This document shows, piece after piece, positions 20,888 to 27,431 of a stretch of DNA of 31,954 nucleotides (position 1 is the stretch's first letter; every line of letters starts with the position of its first letter). Under the pieces are notes generated by a model. It searched no databases and had not been told where the DNA came from. It saw nothing but the letters and a program-made list of their open reading frames with translations. Location: IMG/VR virus record IMGVR_UViG_3300034107_000661, positions 1-31,954 of that record; one strand, 5' to 3'. Source of the stretch: a virus. Made by a program: the position numbers and the translations under genes.

Positions 20888-20909
20888 ACCTATAGGTAGA
20901 CCTATAGGT
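20888..20909. promoter_or_regulatory. Two tandem perfect palindromes ACCTATAGGT
   Basis: ACCTATAGGT (20888-20897) and again (20900-20909), 12 bp between starts. Each is a perfect 10-bp palindrome, like a pair of dimer-binding half sites. They sit between the iterons and the primase terminator. Confidence 0.6.
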
Positions 20910-20925
20910 ATGATACCTGTAAACG

Positions 20926-20951
20926 AAAAAACACGGGTTTTACCGTGTTTT
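20926..20951 (-). terminator. Intrinsic terminator of primase-helicase gene
   Basis: On the minus strand AAAACACGG pairs with CCGTGTTTT (9 bp, 6-nt loop) and continues into a run of six T's. It starts about 30 nt after the primase stop at 20980. With an A-run on the other side it could act in both directions. Confidence 0.85.
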
Positions 20952-20979
20952 GATGACCCGATCGACGGTTTCAGTGGAC

Positions 20980-23385
20980 TCAGAAAGGCGACCCGGCAGG
21001 GATCACGATCCCATCAGCCTCGTACTGGTGGTCAGATTCGTCTTTGATCCGAAGGCCAATGTACCAAGTGACGTTTTGGAGCCGCCGCGAAATCGCTCGC
21101 AGTTGCTCCACTCGTTTGGTGAATAGTGGTATCGCCTTGTTTGACGCCAGCACCACTGCACCATTCGCCACTGCCCATTTCTTGTACAGCTCATAGACCT
21201 GACTGGCTCGGATGCGGTCGGCGTCAGCATATCCCGGTTTCGGCTGTGTGGTCAGGTTCTCGGCGAAGAACTCCCCAAGCCAGTCGCTCGATTCCTGAAC
21301 GTCCTTTCCAGCGGCCTTGATCTTATCAGGAATGGCCAGCCCGATCGCTTGGTGCTGCCTGTAGCCATCAAGCAACCAGTTCAGGATGCCGCTTGATTCC
21401 TCTTGATGCAATACCTTTTCATATTCAGGCTGTCGTTGCTCCTCTGGAATGGTGACGGTCCACGGCACAAACGCCAGCCTACGCCAGATTCCTGAATCCT
21501 GCCCCACAATTGACGGCATGTGGTTGGCAGCGATCGCGAATTTGTGCGTCGGGTTGAACGACCAAAAGTTTTCGTTCATTCGCCGGGCTGTAATGGAGCC
21601 ATCGCCCAGGATCATTTTAATTTTGGATTCGTCCAGGGCGTCAGAAATATCAGTCTCGGATGCCAAGGCGAAACGGGCACCGTAAAGCGTGACCAGTTCC
21701 GCCGGGTGTCTATCGCCCTTGGTTTTGGCGATAAAGCCGCGTGGCATTTTCGCGAAGTAAGTGCCCATCATCAGGCCAACGGATTCAAGGATGGTCGATT
21801 TTCCGTTTGCCCCGTCACCATAATTGACCACCGATTCGGCCAGCGTGCGACCACACAAAACAGTACCGAGCCAGCGTTGCAAAAACAGCCGAATCTCAGG
21901 ATCTGGTTGAACCTGTTCCAGTGTCGCGATGAATTTCGGACACCTGGCAGACGGGTCGAAAATCGCGTCGGCCTGTTTGGTGGACATGAACGCGGGGTCG
22001 TGCTCGAGCAGCTGCCCGCTGATGAGATCCAGAACACCGTTCTTCAGGTTCAGAAAATCGACCTGGGCGTCAAACTGGTCAGGATAAGCCATGACCCGTT
22101 TATCGGACATCGCCATAGAAGCGGCTGATTTGATCTTGGCCATCGAGCCAAGATAAGAGTCATCGCCTGTGGCGAATTCCTTGAACAGTTCATGATGCAG
22201 GCATTGGGACTGAACCCACACACCCTTTTCTCCGTCCCACGATGCCCATATTTTCCATGATTCGATATAGCGGAATCTTTCGCCAAACGCAGCGATAACC
22301 ATTTCGGCGAATTTCAAGTCAGTATAGGCTTCCTCTGGTAAAGCTGAATCGGAATTGAGTGACGTGAGCTTTACCTTTTTACGGGTTTTTGTGGCCACAC
22401 CACCTTCCTCTGATTCTACATGTTCCCGCCAAAGTGGTGCCGTGACGCCCCTGTCCCAAGCCCAACGGAATGTCTCAGACAACACATAATCCGACACTTC
22501 CGGCTTTGCTTCGCGGTGGGCACTTGCAAGACTCTGATAGATGGTCTCCTCCATTCCCATCAAGTTCATGCCAGCCGCAAGACCGGCCATCAGTCGGCAG
22601 GTTTTGCGATACATCCCATGCCGTTCGCCTTCTCTCGCGTTCATATTTCGTTTCGCGTGGTAGGCCAGTTCGTTCCGAAACCAGCCCTCGTCATCCTGTG
22701 ATGCTGGACTTGCGGATCGTGCTCTGGCAACCATCGTTCGTGCCGGCGCTGCGGTTCGTGGTGTGACTAGTTCTAATATCGCCATCTCTACTGATTCTGG
22801 CATGTCGGCTGGTTCCTGCTCCATAGCAACAGCTTTACCCTCAGAAGGTGGGCAAGCAACTTGCATTTGAGCCTTGTTACCCGTAAAGAATTCTACTTTT
22901 CCGCCGGATGGTAGCGGGATTTCCTGTTTACCAGAATCCACCCAGGCAGCCTGAATCTTTGGAGTCGTCTTAAACCAGACGTGGCATCCGGCTTGCGTCC
23001 TGATAGTCAGGGTATTTGGCCAATCCTCGCCACCTAATAAGACAGACGCCGCTTCTTTCCATGCCCTGCCCAATGTCCTCCGGTCCTTATCTGGCGGGTC
23101 GATATCGAGAACCACATACCCATCTGCCTGGCAACCAAGACCAACGATCTTTCCCGACTTGATCATTCGACCTAGTCTGGCACGCCGTTCTTCAATCGTG
23201 ATCAGTCCCCAGTTGTCACCTTGGGGGATCTTAACCTTGTGCGTCTTCCTGTCCAACCCAATCGGGACGGGTCTTAAGCCAAGGGCTGTCATCGCATCGA
23301 AAACGCGAAACCAATCGGTTGTTTTGCAGGCGTCAAAATATTCTTGCCAGACTTCGGAGACGGCGGCTTTATTCTGGTCTTGCAT
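20980..23385 (-). CDS. Primase-helicase: primase-polymerase plus D5/SF3 helicase
   Basis: The protein is 801 aa, typical of P4-like fused enzymes. The N-terminal primase-polymerase part (about 30-200) shows Asp94 and Asp96 in YVVLDIDPPD and His135 in TQAGCHVWFKT, the metal and nucleotide residues of the fold. A linker and a helical region follow. The D5-type domain starts with FLNLKNGVLDLISG (445-458). The ATPase has Walker A GDGANGKST (523-531), the SF3 motif FALASETDIS, and motif C-like HKFAIAANHMP, then GIWRRLAFVPW. It would make primers and unwind DNA at the nearby iteron origin. Upstream small genes overlap by 17 nt. Confidence 0.94.
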   Translation of the reverse strand: MQDQNKAAVSEVWQEYFDACKTTDWFRVFDAMTALGLRPVPIGLDRKTHKVKIPQGDNWGLITIEERRARLGRMIKSGKIVGLGCQADGYVVLDIDPPDKDRRTLGRAWKEAASVLLGGEDWPNTLTIRTQAGCHVWFKTTPKIQAAWVDSGKQEIPLPSGGKVEFFTGNKAQMQVACPPSEGKAVAMEQEPADMPESVEMAILELVTPRTAAPARTMVARARSASPASQDDEGWFRNELAYHAKRNMNAREGERHGMYRKTCRLMAGLAAGMNLMGMEETIYQSLASAHREAKPEVSDYVLSETFRWAWDRGVTAPLWREHVESEEGGVATKTRKKVKLTSLNSDSALPEEAYTDLKFAEMVIAAFGERFRYIESWKIWASWDGEKGVWVQSQCLHHELFKEFATGDDSYLGSMAKIKSAASMAMSDKRVMAYPDQFDAQVDFLNLKNGVLDLISGQLLEHDPAFMSTKQADAIFDPSARCPKFIATLEQVQPDPEIRLFLQRWLGTVLCGRTLAESVVNYGDGANGKSTILESVGLMMGTYFAKMPRGFIAKTKGDRHPAELVTLYGARFALASETDISDALDESKIKMILGDGSITARRMNENFWSFNPTHKFAIAANHMPSIVGQDSGIWRRLAFVPWTVTIPEEQRQPEYEKVLHQEESSGILNWLLDGYRQHQAIGLAIPDKIKAAGKDVQESSDWLGEFFAENLTTQPKPGYADADRIRASQVYELYKKWAVANGAVVLASNKAIPLFTKRVEQLRAISRRLQNVTWYIGLRIKDESDHQYEADGIVIPAGSPF

Positions 23386-23542
23386 CGTAGTTTTTCACGC
23401 GACCCTTCTTTTCCTCATTTTCCAACCACTGAATTGCTTCCCGCTCCTCCGCGTCGTGCGGGTCAACGTAACCCGCTTCAGGCTCTTCCAGGACACCTTG
23501 AACAACCCCGATTGGTTGTTCCCAGACTAACCCCCGTTTCAA
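23369..23542 (-). CDS. Small acidic protein before the primase gene, TTG start
   Basis: The protein is 57 aa. TTG 23542 overlaps the RHH gene stop in TTGA, with AGGGG 7 nt upstream; a start farther left in the other frame would run inside the RHH gene. Sequence is acidic and likely extended (EEPEAGYVDPHDAEEREAIQWLENEEKKGRVKNYD). No motif is known. The end overlaps the primase start by 17 nt, so the three genes RHH, this one and the primase probably form one leftward transcript. A role as a primase partner is possible by position only. Confidence 0.6.
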   Translation of the reverse strand: MKRGLVWEQPIGVVQGVLEEPEAGYVDPHDAEEREAIQWLENEEKKGRVKNYDARPE

Positions 23543-23730
23543 CTCGCAACCCCTACAACGTCCGCACAATCCGCAGCGATTCCAGTTTCGGCAGCACTTT
23601 TGATCATCTCGATTTTGACCAGCTCGTTTAGTACGCCAGACATGCTCATTCGGCTCGCGTGGGCGTGGGCTCGTATCCACTCATAAACCGACCTATCCAC
23701 ATTCACCATCATCCGATGTTTTGTCGTCAC
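23539..23730 (-). CDS. Ribbon-helix-helix (Arc/MetJ-like) DNA-binding protein
   Basis: The protein is 63 aa. The start is GTG 23730 with an AAGGGG SD about 5 nt upstream; an internal ATG at 23712 is an alternative. HRMMVNVDRSVYEWIRAHAHASRMSMSGVLNELVKIEMI follows the ribbon-helix-helix layout: a short strand, then two helices with an SxSGVLNEL segment. The ribbon would contact operator DNA as a dimer. It is the first gene after the leftward promoter and divergent from a second RHH-like gene, so it is a candidate switch regulator. Confidence 0.85.
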   Translation of the reverse strand: MTTKHRMMVNVDRSVYEWIRAHAHASRMSMSGVLNELVKIEMIKSAAETGIAADCADVVGVAS

Positions 23731-23769
23731 TTTGTCCCCTTTGTAGTCTAGTAACCAACCAACGAAAGT

Positions 23770-23798
23770 AATATAGCAATATATCTTTGTGTAATCAA
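23770..23798 (-). promoter_or_regulatory. Leftward promoter of the RHH/primase operon
   Basis: On the minus strand TTGATT (23798-23793), 17 nt, TATATT (23775-23770). It drives the RHH gene at 23730 and, through overlapping genes, the primase-helicase. Its -35 is 15 bp from that of the divergent promoter. Confidence 0.75.
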
Positions 23799-23813
23799 GG
23801 TAAATTTTGAGAA

Positions 23814-23842
23814 TTGACTTTCCTTGCGAGATGTCATACTAT
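23814..23842 (+). promoter_or_regulatory. Rightward promoter of the switch
   Basis: TTGACT (23814-23819), 17 nt, TACTAT (23837-23842): a good sigma-70-type promoter. It is placed 46 nt before the 91-aa gene and is followed by the palindrome at 23851-23866. Confidence 0.8.
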
Positions 23843-23850
23843 GAACATGT

Positions 23851-23866
23851 GGATAGATATCTATCC
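23851..23866. promoter_or_regulatory. Operator GGATAGATATCTATCC
   Basis: A perfect 16-bp palindrome directly after the -10 of the rightward promoter and before the SD GGAG of the 91-aa gene. Its place fits an operator that shuts the rightward transcript. Confidence 0.75.
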
Positions 23867-23887
23867 GCATATAAAAGGAGAAGGTGT

Positions 23888-24163
23888 ATGATCGCGAAAA
23901 CTAAACCGATTCCGGCAAAAGCAGCCGAAGTCGGCATCATGTTCAGAGCCCCACAGGAACTCCGTGGGGCTGTAAGGCAGATTTCGGCGTGGGCGGAGCA
24001 GGTCGACTTCCGCATCAACGGCAAAATCCCGCTTGAAAAGGATATCTGGGCTTGGATGGCGGCATCGTTGTATGCCGCCGACGAATCCAAATGGCCCGAA
24101 ATGTTGAAAAACGCATCGGACTCGTTCAAGTCGATTTCGCGTAAACCGAAACCGTCTAACTAA
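23888..24163 (+). CDS. Small DNA-binding-like protein, candidate phage repressor
   Basis: The protein is 91 aa. ATG 23888 has GGAG 7 nt upstream; the longer frame from 23807 would start within the promoter. After a basic N-terminus, VGIMFRAPQELRGAVRQISAWAEQ and WAWMAASLYAADE resemble a ribbon-helix-helix layout with a long insert (VDFRINGKIPLEKD). It is divergent from the RHH gene and preceded by promoter plus operator. By position it could be the lysogeny repressor or an antirepressor; no clear family was recognised, and the assignment is weak. Confidence 0.7.
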   Translation: MIAKTKPIPAKAAEVGIMFRAPQELRGAVRQISAWAEQVDFRINGKIPLEKDIWAWMAASLYAADESKWPEMLKNASDSFKSISRKPKPSN

Positions 24164-24247
24164 CCCGTCCTCCCCCTTTAAACTCGCAATCTGTTGGTGA
24201 CACATGGGTTACACTTTGAGAAGATCTGAATCGACGACCTTGCAGAA

Positions 24248-24289
24248 CTCCGGAGCAAAAGGTCGCATGTTCGAATCATGCCGGGTGTA
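24248..24289 (+). other. attP core matching the 3' half of tRNA-Arg(CCG)
   Basis: The 42 nt read as anticodon loop CTCCGGA (anticodon CCG), 3' anticodon stem GCAAA, variable loop AGGTC, T-arm GCATG TTCGAAT CATGC, acceptor CGGGTGT and discriminator A. The 5' half of the tRNA is missing, and the preceding CAGAA does not pair with GCAAA, so identity seems to begin in the anticodon loop, a usual crossover point for tyrosine integrases. It lies about 105 nt before the integrase gene. Confidence 0.85.
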
Positions 24290-24331
24290 TTGCGGTAAGT
24301 CTTTAGGATTAAGGCTTTTAAGACAAGACGT

Positions 24332-24359
24332 TAAGTGTTCGAACTCTCCGGAATACTTA
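24332..24359 (+). repeat. Inverted repeat between attP and integrase
   Basis: TAAGTGTTC and GAATACTTA pair over 9 positions (one G-U) around a 10-nt loop, just before the integrase start. Could be an arm-type integrase site or an RNA hairpin. Confidence 0.4.
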
Positions 24360-24393
24360 GACAACAATGTTGAAAATCTTCACCGGTGGCGAC

Positions 24394-25482
24394 ATGGCAC
24401 GCCCACCTAACCCTATACCAAAGTACACTTTGCATAGTTCGGGACGCGCCCGGATCTATTTTAACAGCGTGTACAAGTATCTGCCAGGGGCGTTCAACTC
24501 GCCCGAATCACGGCAGGCGTTTTATGAAATGTGCGAAATCATCCACGCAACCGGTGATTGGCCCGTTGAGGTCGTGCCTGAAAAGCCACTAACGGTCATG
24601 GAGCTGGGCATCAGGTATTTGGCTCATTGCGTCGGCTACTACGGCCAAAAAAAGAACGGTCGAACCGAGGCCGTCAACCTGCGTTACGCGGTGGATTCGC
24701 TGACTGATCTATATGGAAGTCGGCTCGCTGGCGAGTTCGGTCCACCACAGTTAAAGGCTGTCCGTAAGTCACTCATAAAAAAGGGACACGTGCGGAGATC
24801 AGTCAACAAACGAGCCACCCAGATAATCGCTTGCTTCAAATGGGCAGTCGAGGAAGGACTGGTTGAACCGGACGTGTGGCAGCGGCTGTCCGCCGTCAAA
24901 CCAATTGCACCTGGGCGAGAGGGTGCTATCGACAATCCAGCGGTCGAACCGGTGACAAGTAGTCAGTACGAACTGGCCCTGCCCTACCTTCCCGCCGGTG
25001 TAAAGATCGCCATTCAGGTGCAACGACTGACCGGTATGAGGTCGAAGGAACTGCTGTCCATGACTCCGCAGGATTGCGACATGTCCCGCGATCACTGGAT
25101 ATATCGGCTCGAAAAGCACAAGACGGTAGAGCACACCGGCGTTGCTTATGTCCTGATCCCGGCGCCGGCTGTCGAGTTGTTGCAGGCCTGTATGCCCAAG
25201 ACATTTTGTGACAGGTGGTTCCCCTGGAGCGTTGGGCATCAGCAAAAGTCTGTCGCGCGTGCGTGCCTGTCCGCTGGTGTACCGCACTGGTATCCACACC
25301 AGTTACGTCATAATCTAGCGACCGAGATTAACGAAAAACTAAATATTGAGGCGGCTCAAAAGGTGCTCCGTCACACCGATCCACGCATGACGCGCAGGTA
25401 CTCTAAAGAGACTGTGGAAGGGCTTTTAAGCGTTGCCGACCAACTCTATCCCGATGTTAATTTAGGGGGGGGGGGGGGGTAG
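24394..25482 (+). CDS. int: Tyrosine integrase
   Basis: The protein is 362 aa. ATG 24394 (MARPPNPIPKYTLHSSGRARIYF) matches the usual start of planctomycete-type integrases; ATG 24367 would add nine residues. Catalytic set: Arg216 in LTGMRSKELL, His302 and Arg305 in PHQLRHNLAT, His327 in VLRHTDPRM and Tyr336 in RRYSKET. The N-terminal part is the arm/core-binding region (AVNLRYAVDSLTDLYG). It recombines attP with a host tRNA-Arg gene. The last five codons are GGG, from a 15-G run (25465-25479) directly before TAG, so its length may vary. Confidence 0.95.
   Translation: MARPPNPIPKYTLHSSGRARIYFNSVYKYLPGAFNSPESRQAFYEMCEIIHATGDWPVEVVPEKPLTVMELGIRYLAHCVGYYGQKKNGRTEAVNLRYAVDSLTDLYGSRLAGEFGPPQLKAVRKSLIKKGHVRRSVNKRATQIIACFKWAVEEGLVEPDVWQRLSAVKPIAPGREGAIDNPAVEPVTSSQYELALPYLPAGVKIAIQVQRLTGMRSKELLSMTPQDCDMSRDHWIYRLEKHKTVEHTGVAYVLIPAPAVELLQACMPKTFCDRWFPWSVGHQQKSVARACLSAGVPHWYPHQLRHNLATEINEKLNIEAAQKVLRHTDPRMTRRYSKETVEGLLSVADQLYPDVNLGGGGG
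25465..25479. repeat. 15-G homopolymer at the integrase C-terminus
   Basis: Fifteen consecutive G's encode five glycines before the stop TAG. A change of one base alters the C-terminus: 14 G's extend the frame through AGA GAT AAG to a later TAA; 16 G's end soon at TGA. Either a slippage-prone tract or a sequencing/assembly artefact. Confidence 0.85.
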
Positions 25483-25509
25483 AGATAAGCTGAGTCCGAC
25501 TGGCTAAAC

Positions 25510-25540
25510 GCCCGCCATCACGACGATGGCGGGCTCATTT
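25510..25540 (+). terminator. Hairpin after integrase
   Basis: GCCCGCCATC and GATGGCGGGC pair perfectly (10 bp) with loop ACGAC, followed by TCATTT. It fits an intrinsic terminator with a weak U-tract. The 102-aa gene begins 20 nt later, so read-through is likely. Confidence 0.6.
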
Positions 25541-25559
25541 GAAGATGTAAGGAGTCGAG

Positions 25560-25868
25560 ATGGCGAAGAAATTACACCGCGAAGATTCGAAGAATCTGCC
25601 CGCCGGTCAGAAGTTGGGTTGTCAACTTTCACCCGATGCTTCGGCGCTACTTGGTGCGTTGGAATACACGCTCCACTGCGGATCCGGTCAGATTGTCACC
25701 CGATCAATCGTGGCCTTGATCGACACGCTCCCACGCTCGCAGGCGGATGGGATCGTCGCGATGATGCGGTTAAGAGGGGCTAGTTTGTCGCGGCTGAAAC
25801 GGTCGATTCAAGCCGTGGAAAATGTGGCTGAAACGGTGGTCGAGAGTGGGGCAGGGGAGGGGGCGTGA
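25560..25868 (+). CDS. Small protein, RHH-like, unknown
   Basis: The protein is 102 aa. ATG 25560 has GGAG 5 nt upstream. A basic N-terminus MAKKLHREDSKNLPAGQKLG leads to CQLSPDASALLGALEYTLHCGSGQIVTRSIVALIDTLP, whose strand-helix-helix pattern weakly resembles ribbon-helix-helix proteins. The C-terminus is helical (LSRLKRSIQAVENVAETVVE). It follows the integrase and precedes the promoter at 25.9 kb. Function unknown; a DNA-binding role is guesswork. Confidence 0.65.
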   Translation: MAKKLHREDSKNLPAGQKLGCQLSPDASALLGALEYTLHCGSGQIVTRSIVALIDTLPRSQADGIVAMMRLRGASLSRLKRSIQAVENVAETVVESGAGEGA

Positions 25869-25882
25869 AAATTATTTTGAGA

Positions 25883-25927
25883 ATATCACATCAATAGTCT
25901 TGACTATGATACAGAGTGTGATATATT
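25883..25927 (+). promoter_or_regulatory. Promoter with nested operators
   Basis: TTGACT (25900-25905), 16 nt, TATATT (25922-25927). The -35 lies in the palindrome ATAGTC-TT-GACTAT (25894-25907), and the outer arms ATATCACA (25883-25890) and TGTGATAT (25917-25924) add a second inverted repeat. It should control the gene at 25980. Confidence 0.75.
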
Positions 25928-25955
25928 GATAAGTGTAAGGGAAAGAAAAGCAAGG

Positions 25956-25971
25956 TAACACCTAACAGGAG
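25956..25971 (+). repeat. First copy of a 16-bp leader repeat with SD
   Basis: TAACACCTAACAGGAG, ending in the SD of the gene at 25980. An exact copy lies at 26475-26490, again 8 nt before the next start codon. The sequence is shared by two unrelated genes, so it is either a common regulatory leader or the trace of a cassette exchange. Confidence 0.75.
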
Positions 25972-25979
25972 ACAGAACA

Positions 25980-26474
25980 ATGATGACACTCAAATCAGCC
26001 GCTGAAATCGCCGAAATCGTAGCCAAAATCGAGGCCGAGCTTAACGACCTTGATTGGTTGGCCACAGGCGACCAGCCTTGTGCTTTTAACGTTGAGGCCA
26101 CCGGATCACTGCCTAACGGCTGGGTTAAGCTGGCAAGTGACAGTGGCGAGGTATTTGGCGACTCGGAGCGGGTCTTAGAGGCCTTGAAGTCCGAAAACGG
26201 CAACGGCGAGTTTGGCGAGTGCTTTGCGACTTTGGACTTCACAGACAAGCCACCCGGCAGCAGCCGCGACTGGCCAGCCGACCTGATTGATGGCGAGTAC
26301 CTCGAAGAAGGCACTGTCAACGATAACCCAATCACCCTGTTGACGGTTGGAACCAACGATGGGCTTCGTTTCGCTGTTGGCCCGCACGGGGTTTCTGAGT
26401 GTGCCCTGGGCAACTGGATAGACAGTGGCGAACAACTTGCCGAAACACGCGAATCCGCATTGACCTCAGTCTGA
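25980..26474 (+). CDS. Acidic protein, unknown
   Basis: The protein is 164 aa. It starts at ATG 25980 with AGGAG 8 nt upstream. The N-terminal 30 residues are helical (AEIAEIVAKIEAELNDLDWLA); the middle has several Gly and acidic loops (SLPNGWVKLASDSGEVFGDSERVLEALK) and no transmembrane part. C-terminus has VGPHGVSECALGNWIDSGEQL. Overall charge is clearly negative. No domain was recognised. It is expressed from the operator-bearing promoter at 25.9 kb; it may be a lysogenic-state or superinfection protein, which is inference. Confidence 0.75.
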   Translation: MMTLKSAAEIAEIVAKIEAELNDLDWLATGDQPCAFNVEATGSLPNGWVKLASDSGEVFGDSERVLEALKSENGNGEFGECFATLDFTDKPPGSSRDWPADLIDGEYLEEGTVNDNPITLLTVGTNDGLRFAVGPHGVSECALGNWIDSGEQLAETRESALTSV

Positions 26475-26490
26475 TAACACCTAACAGGAG
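26475..26490 (+). repeat. Second copy of the 16-bp leader repeat
   Basis: TAACACCTAACAGGAG, exact copy of 25956-25971. It starts with the TAA that immediately follows the TGA stop of the preceding gene and ends with the SD of the gene at 26499. Confidence 0.75.
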
Positions 26491-26498
26491 CCGAAACG

Positions 26499-26795
26499 AT
26501 GAGCGATTTAGATAACACGCTGGAAGCAGCCGGAATTGATCCAGACACTTATTGTGGGGTCCTTTACGGCTGGACTATCACCCGCAGTGGACACGGTTCT
26601 ATGGGTCGTGGCGACTGGCTGACTAAGGAGGCTGCCCTGTCCAGTCTCCAGGAGGAGCTGTGCGGGCTGACTGATCGCGAGGTAGATCGTATCACAGTGT
26701 GCCAGGTCTATTCCTGCCGCTGGGAAAACGGTCAGGGCTGTAGCCTAGAGTCATGGAACGTCGATTCGGTGATCGGGGTCGTCGTATATGACTGA
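26499..26795 (+). CDS. Small protein, unknown
   Basis: The protein is 98 aa. ATG 26499 follows AGGAG by 8 nt in the second leader repeat. It reads DNTLEAAGIDPDTYCGVLYGWTITRSGHGSM, with four cysteines spread over the chain (C19, C55, C68, C73 approximately) that form no clear motif. The C-terminus is SWNVDSVIGVVVYD. No family was recognised. It is in the same transcript as the 164-aa gene, and its last 8 nt overlap the next gene. Confidence 0.65.
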   Translation: MSDLDNTLEAAGIDPDTYCGVLYGWTITRSGHGSMGRGDWLTKEAALSSLQEELCGLTDREVDRITVCQVYSCRWENGQGCSLESWNVDSVIGVVVYD

Positions 26796-27042
26796 CCCCG
26801 TCAAACGCGGCCCCGGCAGGCCCCGTGTCGATAAAATGCAACGTCAACCCCGCGTGTACAAGCTGACCAAAGCTGCGGGTCTTGCCGAGCGGTTCGCTTT
26901 TTCGATGTCGCCGCAGCTGCGGGCGGACATCCGTGACGTCGCTTCGAGCCGTGGTGTCAATGAGGCGGATGTGGTGCGGGAGTGGTGTGAAGCTGGTGTG
27001 AGGATGCACCGGAGTAATGTCGCTCCGATGGTTGATAAGTAA
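26788..27042 (+). CDS. Basic DNA-binding-like protein with AT-hook-like motif
   Basis: The protein is 84 aa. It overlaps the preceding gene by 8 nt. Residues about 6-16 are KRGPGRPRVDK, an AT-hook-like GRP core flanked by basic residues, suited to A/T-rich minor-groove DNA. The remainder FAFSMSPQLRADIRDVASSRGVNEADVVREWCEAG resembles a ribbon-helix-helix second half (helix-turn-helix part). It is likely a DNA-binding regulator or nucleoid-like protein. Which operator it binds is unknown, but A/T-rich spots at 25.9 and 23.8 kb are candidates. Confidence 0.75.
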   Translation: MTDPVKRGPGRPRVDKMQRQPRVYKLTKAAGLAERFAFSMSPQLRADIRDVASSRGVNEADVVREWCEAGVRMHRSNVAPMVDK

Positions 27043-27065
27043 CTCTAATTAGTGTGGAGTTGGGA

Positions 27066-27263
27066 ATGAAGATTGTCGCTTGGTTGCTGTTGGTGATCAT
27101 CTGCCTGATGTTGTCAGCCACGGGATTCGGGATCTTGTTGGCGATTCCGATATTCTTTTTTGGCACAATCACGCTGATGGCGTCCGGCGTGACCGTGCCG
27201 CCCAAGATGGGCTGGTTGCTCATATTTGGTTTTATCGGTTCGGTCGTCTACTACTTCGGATGA
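27066..27263 (+). CDS. Small membrane protein, unknown
   Basis: The protein is 65 aa from ATG 27066 (GGAG 6 nt upstream; an alternate GTG at 27054 adds four residues). Hydrophobic stretches at about residues 1-17 (MKIVAWLLLVIICLMLS), 20-38 (GFGILLAIPIFFFGTITLM) and 49-63 (GWLLIFGFIGSVVYY) imply two or three spans. No charged tail. As the last gene of the plus-strand block it may be a superinfection-exclusion or similar prophage-expressed membrane protein; this is only context. It is followed by the small-RNA/terminator region. Confidence 0.65.
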   Translation: MKIVAWLLLVIICLMLSATGFGILLAIPIFFFGTITLMASGVTVPPKMGWLLIFGFIGSVVYYFG

Positions 27264-27269
27264 TTGTGA

Positions 27270-27428
27270 TATAATATCCCCACACACAACCGGCGAAGGC
27301 CGGGGCGGAATTGTTGGTTGGTATTTGGCTGGCTGACAGGACCGCAAACACGGAGACGCTCGGATCGGGATGTCGTATTTCAGAAGTTAGAACCCGCTAT
27401 TCCCTAGAAGGTTGAGCGGGTTTTATTT
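27270..27428 (+). ncRNA. Small RNA candidate with own promoter and terminator
   Basis: An extended -10 (TGA-TATAAT, -10 at 27270-27275) lies just after the membrane-protein gene; no clear -35 was seen. The next 145 nt hold no sensible ORF but include CCGGC-GAAG-GCCGG (a small hairpin with a four-base loop near 27290) and end in the terminator at 27391-27428. A small regulatory RNA fits this; the alternative is a 3' untranslated region of the plus-strand operon. Confidence 0.45.
27391..27428 (+). terminator. Intrinsic terminator closing the plus-strand block
   Basis: AACCCGCT and AGCGGGTT pair perfectly (8 bp), followed by a T-rich tail (TTATTTTATTT). It separates the rightward operon from the oppositely oriented tail gene ending at 27432. 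Confidence 0.85.
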
Positions 27429-27431
27429 TAT

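Noticed and set aside
21520-22128. Plus-strand ORF of 202 codons inside the primase-helicase gene
   Set aside because: It runs antisense to the well-supported Walker A/SF3 region and its composition is that of a shadow frame.
25526-25783. Plus-strand ORF overlapping the 102-aa gene
   Set aside because: It begins in the terminator hairpin and lacks an SD, whereas the 102-aa frame has GGAG 5 nt before ATG.
25904-26548. Long minus-strand ORF (214 codons)
   Set aside because: It lies opposite the 164-aa plus-strand gene, is Ser-rich low-complexity, and has no SD; the plus-strand frame has promoter, SD and sensible composition.
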